From Porticoccaceae bacterium (GTDB lineage Bacteria > Pseudomonadota > Gammaproteobacteria > Pseudomonadales > Porticoccaceae): 8,899 nucleotides of DNA. Location of the stretch: the NCBI GenBank assembly GCA_003491845.1, contig DNBN01000215.1, forward strand, positions 8,318 to 17,216, in the 5' to 3' direction. A program made the translations under genes and the position numbers. Positions 5,327 to 8,899 of the stretch are shown piece after piece; positions within the stretch are counted from its first letter, which is position 1; every line of letters starts with the position of its first letter. Under the pieces are notes generated by a model. The model saw only the letters and a list, made by a program, of their open reading frames with translations, made no database searches and had not been told where the DNA came from.

Positions 5327-6529
5327 ATGACTGCTGCGTCTAGTCTTACTGGAGTTCCAAAATTCACTCAACATAAAGATTTAGTTATTCCAACATTGTC
5401 TATACTAAATCATGATGGCCTACTTAGAAAAGGTCTTGAGATGCCGGCTCTAAGTCAGTCCATGGCCCAGAAAATCTACCGTGATATGGTTTATATTAGA
5501 ACGCTAGACCAAAGAATGATTGCCGCTCAGCGTCAAGGCCGGTTGAGCTTTTACCTTTCATGCACCGGTGAAGAAGCTGCTGTAGTTGGGTCTATTGCAG
5601 GTTTTTCTAATAAAGATATGGTCATGAGTCAGTATCGAGAGCAGGCAGCATTGCGCTTTCGTGGTTTTACCTCAAAACAATTTATGAATCAGCTACTCAG
5701 TAATGACTTAGATCTTGGTAAAGGCCGCCAAATGCCCATTCATTATGGTAGTTCTAAACTCAATTATATGACTATTAGTTCTACGCTAGCGACGCAAATT
5801 CCTCAAGCGGCGGGCTATGCTTATGGGCAAAAATTGTCAGGTAATAAAACCTGTACCGTCTGTTATTTTGGTGACGGTGCAGCCTCGGAGGGGGACTTTC
5901 ACGCTGGCCTTAACATGGCTGCGGTTACTAATTGCCCGGTGGTTTTTATTGTCCGTAATAATGGCTATGCCATATCCACTCCCACATCAGAGCAATTTTT
6001 GGGTGATGGTATTGCGCCAAGGGGAGTTGGTTACGGTATTAGCGCAATAAGAGTAGATGGTAATGATGCTCTAGCGGTTTATACAGCCTCTGTTGCAGCT
6101 CGAAAGTTGGCATTAGAAAATAATCAACCGGTTATTTTAGAGACCATGAGTTACCGATTGGGTGCCCATTCCACCTCAGATGATCCGTCCAGTTATCGCA
6201 GTGTTTCTGAAGAAAAAAGTTGGCATGATAAAGATCCGATTGTTCGAATGAAAACATGGTTGATCAGCAATGGATGGTGGTCTGAAGATAAAGATAATCA
6301 GTTAATAACAGCGTACAGGAAAGAAATTTTGGAAGCCCTTAAAGCACAAGAGAAACGTCCACCACCTTCTATTAATTGTTTGATTTCGGATGTTTATAAA
6401 ACTCCGCCAACGCATCTGCTAGAGCAGTTTTCAGAACTGCAAAAGCATATCAAACAATACCCTGACCACTACTTGCAATGTTCAACGTCCGATAAGGGTG
6501 TTAGTTTGCCTGCATCCATTGACGTATAG
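5327..6529 (+). CDS. bkdA1: Branched-chain 2-oxoacid dehydrogenase E1 alpha subunit
   Basis: A 400-residue thiamine-diphosphate-dependent E1alpha subunit. It decarboxylates the 2-oxoacids of valine, leucine and isoleucine and, with E1beta, acylates the lipoyl group of E2. The TPP/Mg motif begins GDGAASEGDFH (182 onward) and closes with NN at 211-212. QRQGRLSFYLSCTGEEA (about 69-85), GKGRQMPIHYG (about 131-141) and HSTSDDPSSYRS (281-292) follow the mitochondrial BCKDHA pattern more closely than the Pseudomonas BkdA1 pattern. The start at 5327 is preferred because GAGAAG lies four bases upstream. An in-frame ATG at 5273 would add 18 residues without a suitable ribosome site. First gene of the operon, with 15 bases to the E1beta start. 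It is divergent from the Lrp/AsnC regulator, the likely activator. Confidence 0.93.
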   Translation: MTAASSLTGVPKFTQHKDLVIPTLSILNHDGLLRKGLEMPALSQSMAQKIYRDMVYIRTLDQRMIAAQRQGRLSFYLSCTGEEAAVVGSIAGFSNKDMVMSQYREQAALRFRGFTSKQFMNQLLSNDLDLGKGRQMPIHYGSSKLNYMTISSTLATQIPQAAGYAYGQKLSGNKTCTVCYFGDGAASEGDFHAGLNMAAVTNCPVVFIVRNNGYAISTPTSEQFLGDGIAPRGVGYGISAIRVDGNDALAVYTASVAARKLALENNQPVILETMSYRLGAHSTSDDPSSYRSVSEEKSWHDKDPIVRMKTWLISNGWWSEDKDNQLITAYRKEILEALKAQEKRPPPSINCLISDVYKTPPTHLLEQFSELQKHIKQYPDHYLQCSTSDKGVSLPASIDV

Positions 6530-6544
6530 AGTGGACAAACATAG

Positions 6545-7522
6545 ATGACAAAAATGAATCTACTAGAGGCGGTAAATAGCGCGCTTGATACCGCAATGGA
6601 GGTAGATAATCGTGTTATTTGCCTAGGTGAGGATATTGGTCAGTTTGGGGGCGTGTTCAGAGCTACTAGTCGGTTACAAGAAAAATATGGCAAACAACGT
6701 TGCTTTAACACGCCAATAACCGAGCAAGGTATTGTGGGCTTTTCCATTGGACTGGCTGCTCAGGGCTCAGTGCCGATAGCTGAAATTCAATTTGCAGATT
6801 ATATTTTCCCAGCGTTTGATCAAATTGTGAATGAAGCAGCTAAATTTCGTTACCGAAGTGGTGATCAGTTTGACTGTGGTGGTTTAACTATTCGGGCACC
6901 CTATGGCGGCGGTATTTCTGGAGGACTTTACCATTCACAGTCCCCAGAAGCATATTTTTGTCACACACCAGGACTAAAAGTAGTGATTCCAAGTACCGCT
7001 TATCAAGCAAAGGGTTTGTTGTTGTCTGCTATCAGAGACCCTGATCCAGTTATTTTCTTCGAACCCAAGGCAATTTATCGCGCAGAAATCGGCGATGTAC
7101 CTACTGAAGATTATGAAATTCCTTTAGGTGTAGCTGAGATTATTTCTGAGGGAACCGATATAACGATACTGGGTTGGGGTGCGCAGATGCGGCAAATTAA
7201 TCGTGCGGTGGCTATAGCTAAAAAGGATGGTATTTCCTGTGAGGTCATTGATCTTCGATCACTACTTCCTTGGGATATAGAAACAGTTACCAACTCGGTT
7301 AATAAGACTGGACGACTCATAGTCACTCATGAGGCACCCCGCACTGGTGGATTTTCTGGAGAGATTGCCGCGACTATACAAGAGAATTGTTTTTTGGCTC
7401 TTGAATCACCAATTATGCGGGTAACTGGGCTTGATACTCCTTTTCCTTTAATTTTTGAAAAAGAATATCTACCAGATTACACAAAGGTCTATGAGGCGAT
7501 TAAAAAAAGTGTCAGTTTTTGA
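6545..7522 (+). CDS. bkdA2: Branched-chain 2-oxoacid dehydrogenase E1 beta subunit
   Basis: A 325-residue E1beta subunit, of normal length for the transketolase-like pyrimidine-binding family. [11 protein letters not shown] (28-38) and ITEQG (58-62) carry the TPP-contacting glutamates, including E60 that activates the cofactor aminopyrimidine. YHSQSPEA (129-136) holds H130, the active-site histidine equivalent. The C-terminal transketolase domain follows, with [11 protein letters not shown] and [14 protein letters not shown]. It pairs with E1alpha as an alpha2beta2 heterotetramer in the cytoplasm. The gene sits 15 bases after E1alpha and 30 before E2, so all three are probably cotranscribed. 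Its own ribosome site is weak (GAGTGG, 11 bases before ATG), which suggests help from upstream translation. An ATG three codons in (6554) cannot be excluded. Confidence 0.93.
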   Translation: MTKMNLLEAVNSALDTAMEVDNRVICLGEDIGQFGGVFRATSRLQEKYGKQRCFNTPITEQGIVGFSIGLAAQGSVPIAEIQFADYIFPAFDQIVNEAAKFRYRSGDQFDCGGLTIRAPYGGGISGGLYHSQSPEAYFCHTPGLKVVIPSTAYQAKGLLLSAIRDPDPVIFFEPKAIYRAEIGDVPTEDYEIPLGVAEIISEGTDITILGWGAQMRQINRAVAIAKKDGISCEVIDLRSLLPWDIETVTNSVNKTGRLIVTHEAPRTGGFSGEIAATIQENCFLALESPIMRVTGLDTPFPLIFEKEYLPDYTKVYEAIKKSVSF

Positions 7523-7552
7523 CCTAGGTGAAAAACGTTAAGGAACTTGATT

Positions 7553-8836
7553 ATGAATAAAGATTTTATTTTACCCGATATTGGCGAAGGGATTGTGGAG
7601 TGCGAGATTCTTGAATGGAAAGTAAAAGAGGGAGATAGCATTGAGGAAGATCAGGTAATTGCCGATGTTAGTACTGACAAAGCTATAGTAGAAATCCCCT
7701 CTATGTTTGCAGGTAGGATAACTAAGCTGCATTATGCTGAGGGTGCTACTGCTAAAGTTCATTCACCACTATTTTCAATTCAAACCAATGATATTGAAAC
7801 GCCATCAGTTATAAATCAAACCGATGAAGTTGAAACTCCATCAGCTATAAATGTCGAAGAGTTATCTATAGATAGTTTAACTACGCTATCCCCTGGTCAA
7901 AAAAAAATAGTCATAGCGGAGAAGGTACTCACCACTCCGGCTGTTAGACAATTAGCTCGTCAGCATGACTTGGATTTGTCATTAATTAAAGGGAGTGGTA
8001 AGCATGGCCGGATTCTTAAGGAAGACGTTCAGCTGTTCTTAACATTATCTGGGCATGTTGGTTCAGTTCGAGAACAACATTCAAATATAACCAACAATCA
8101 AGACAAAGGCGTTGTTCAAGAAATTCCAAAGATGGGATCTCATGATAAAGATATGACCAAGGTGCAAAAGCTAATGGCGCTTAAAATGGTTGATTCTGTA
8201 ACGTCCATTCCTCACTTTACTTTTGTAGATGAGATAGATGTGACCGAAATTGTGCAGGTAAGATTGGCGTTCAAATCACATTATGCTGAAGATAAAAAGA
8301 TAACCTTAATGCCCTTTTTGATAAAATCCTTATCCTTAACGTTGCGAGATTTCCCTATTCTTAATAGTTGCTTGCACGAAAATGGACGGCAAATTACTTA
8401 TTTTAAAAATCATAATATTGGTGTAGCAGTGGATGGAAAAACTGGATTACTCGTGCCTAATATCAAGTCTGTTGAGTGTTTGTCGATTATACAGGTAGCG
8501 GAGCAGTTGGCCTTGTTAACCGAGGCAGCACGCAGTGGTTTGGTTAAGCCAGCCGATCTTTCCGGTGGTACCATTACGGTATCTAATATTGGCGCTATTG
8601 GTGGTATCGCCGCTACACCAATTATCAACAAACCTGAAGTTGCCATTGTTGCTCTTGGTAAAATTCAAAAGCTTCCGCGCTTTAGTATTTCTGGTCAGAT
8701 TGAGGAGCGACACATTATGAGCGTTAGTTGGAGTGGGGACCATCGTGTTATCGACGGTGCTACCATGGCTAGGTTTAATAATTTATGGAAAGGCTATTTA
8801 GAGAATCCCACGAGAATGTTGGCCACTATGGCGTAA
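7553..8836 (+). CDS. bkdB: Branched-chain 2-oxoacid dehydrogenase E2 (dihydrolipoyl acyltransferase)
   Basis: A 427-residue dihydrolipoamide acyltransferase, the core of the branched-chain 2-oxoacid dehydrogenase complex, which passes the acyl group from lipoyl to CoA. Domains in order: one lipoyl domain (about 2-77, lipoylated K43 in VSTDKAIVEIP), a linker with a tandem repeat (about 77-100), a peripheral-subunit-binding domain (about 127-161, TTPAVRQLARQHDLDLS to KEDVQ), a second linker (about 163-195), and the catalytic domain (about 200-427) ending in SWSGDHRVIDG, with H397 and D401. The single lipoyl domain is normal for bkd-type E2. The ATG at 7553 is preferred: AAGGA lies eight bases upstream. 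TTG at 7547 would add two residues but sits too close to that site. It is the last operon gene in view; no E3 gene follows within the remaining 63 bases. Confidence 0.94.
   Translation: MNKDFILPDIGEGIVECEILEWKVKEGDSIEEDQVIADVSTDKAIVEIPSMFAGRITKLHYAEGATAKVHSPLFSIQTNDIETPSVINQTDEVETPSAINVEELSIDSLTTLSPGQKKIVIAEKVLTTPAVRQLARQHDLDLSLIKGSGKHGRILKEDVQLFLTLSGHVGSVREQHSNITNNQDKGVVQEIPKMGSHDKDMTKVQKLMALKMVDSVTSIPHFTFVDEIDVTEIVQVRLAFKSHYAEDKKITLMPFLIKSLSLTLRDFPILNSCLHENGRQITYFKNHNIGVAVDGKTGLLVPNIKSVECLSIIQVAEQLALLTEAARSGLVKPADLSGGTITVSNIGAIGGIAATPIINKPEVAIVALGKIQKLPRFSISGQIEERHIMSVSWSGDHRVIDGATMARFNNLWKGYLENPTRMLATMA
7781..7852 (+). repeat. Tandem 36-bp duplication in the E2 linker
   Basis: Two adjacent 36-base units (7781-7816 and 7817-7852) match at 31 positions. 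They encode QTNDIETPSVIN and QTDEVETPSAIN between the lipoyl and subunit-binding domains, a flexible region where in-frame length change is tolerated. The difference level suggests an older duplication. Confidence 0.75.
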
Positions 8837-8837
8837 T

Positions 8838-8867
8838 GTGGTTGAGCTTCGAATAAGCCACGTCTTT
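8838..8867 (+). terminator. Weak candidate terminator after the bkd operon
   Basis: GTGGTT (8838-8843) can pair with AGCCAC (8856-8861), including one G-T pair, around a 12-base loop, followed by GTCTTTT. The stem is short and the loop large, so termination would be inefficient at best. Confidence 0.25.
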
Positions 8868-8899
8868 TCAATAGGGTAATGCAGAGTAGTTGTCTAATT

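Overview
The window looks like chromosomal DNA of a marine-type gammaproteobacterium. The base composition is moderately AT-rich. The metabolic genes resemble those of amino-acid-degrading marine heterotrophs, and one short repeat has the form of an integron attC site, which is common in that group. The organism is inferred from these features, not from a marker gene.

Layout. (1) At 143-1519 (+) lies a class III omega-amino acid:pyruvate (beta-alanine-type) aminotransferase. (2) Thirteen bases after its stop is a folded attC-like repeat (1533-1637), which abuts the 3' end of a minus-strand secreted esterase (about 1642-2475). Together they look like a lone integron gene cassette. (3) Positions 2476-3930 are a decayed, gene-poor zone. 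It holds two perfect 12-bp palindromes around a 17-codon ORF, a likely promoter for the esterase, an AT-rich inverted repeat, an orphan end of an IS21-like insertion sequence, a frameshifted short-chain dehydrogenase pseudogene (-), and a GlxA/AraC-type regulator pseudogene (+) with stops, frameshifts and probably an internal deletion. (4) At 3929-4348 (-) is a small DUF6491-like lipoprotein with a perfect 14-bp palindrome upstream. (5) At 4547-5056 (-) is a BkdR-like Lrp/AsnC regulator, divergent from (6) an E1alpha-E1beta-E2 branched-chain 2-oxoacid dehydrogenase operon (5327-8836, +). The 5057-5326 spacer between them carries two clear inverted repeats.

How the genes fit together. The bkd operon encodes the dehydrogenase and acyltransferase subunits that convert the 2-oxoacids of valine, leucine and isoleucine to acyl-CoAs. 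The divergent AsnC-type protein is the expected activator. No E3 (lipoamide dehydrogenase) is present in the window, so E3 must come from elsewhere. The aminotransferase could work in beta-alanine or 3-aminoisobutyrate metabolism, linked to valine and pyrimidine breakdown. The half-sites TAGCAA and TTGGTA occur as a close pair both upstream of the aminotransferase and in the bkdR-bkd spacer, which hints at a shared regulator.

No clearly new defence or enzymatic system is visible. The most unusual parts are the solitary attC-esterase cassette and the repeat-rich, pseudogene-filled region beside it.
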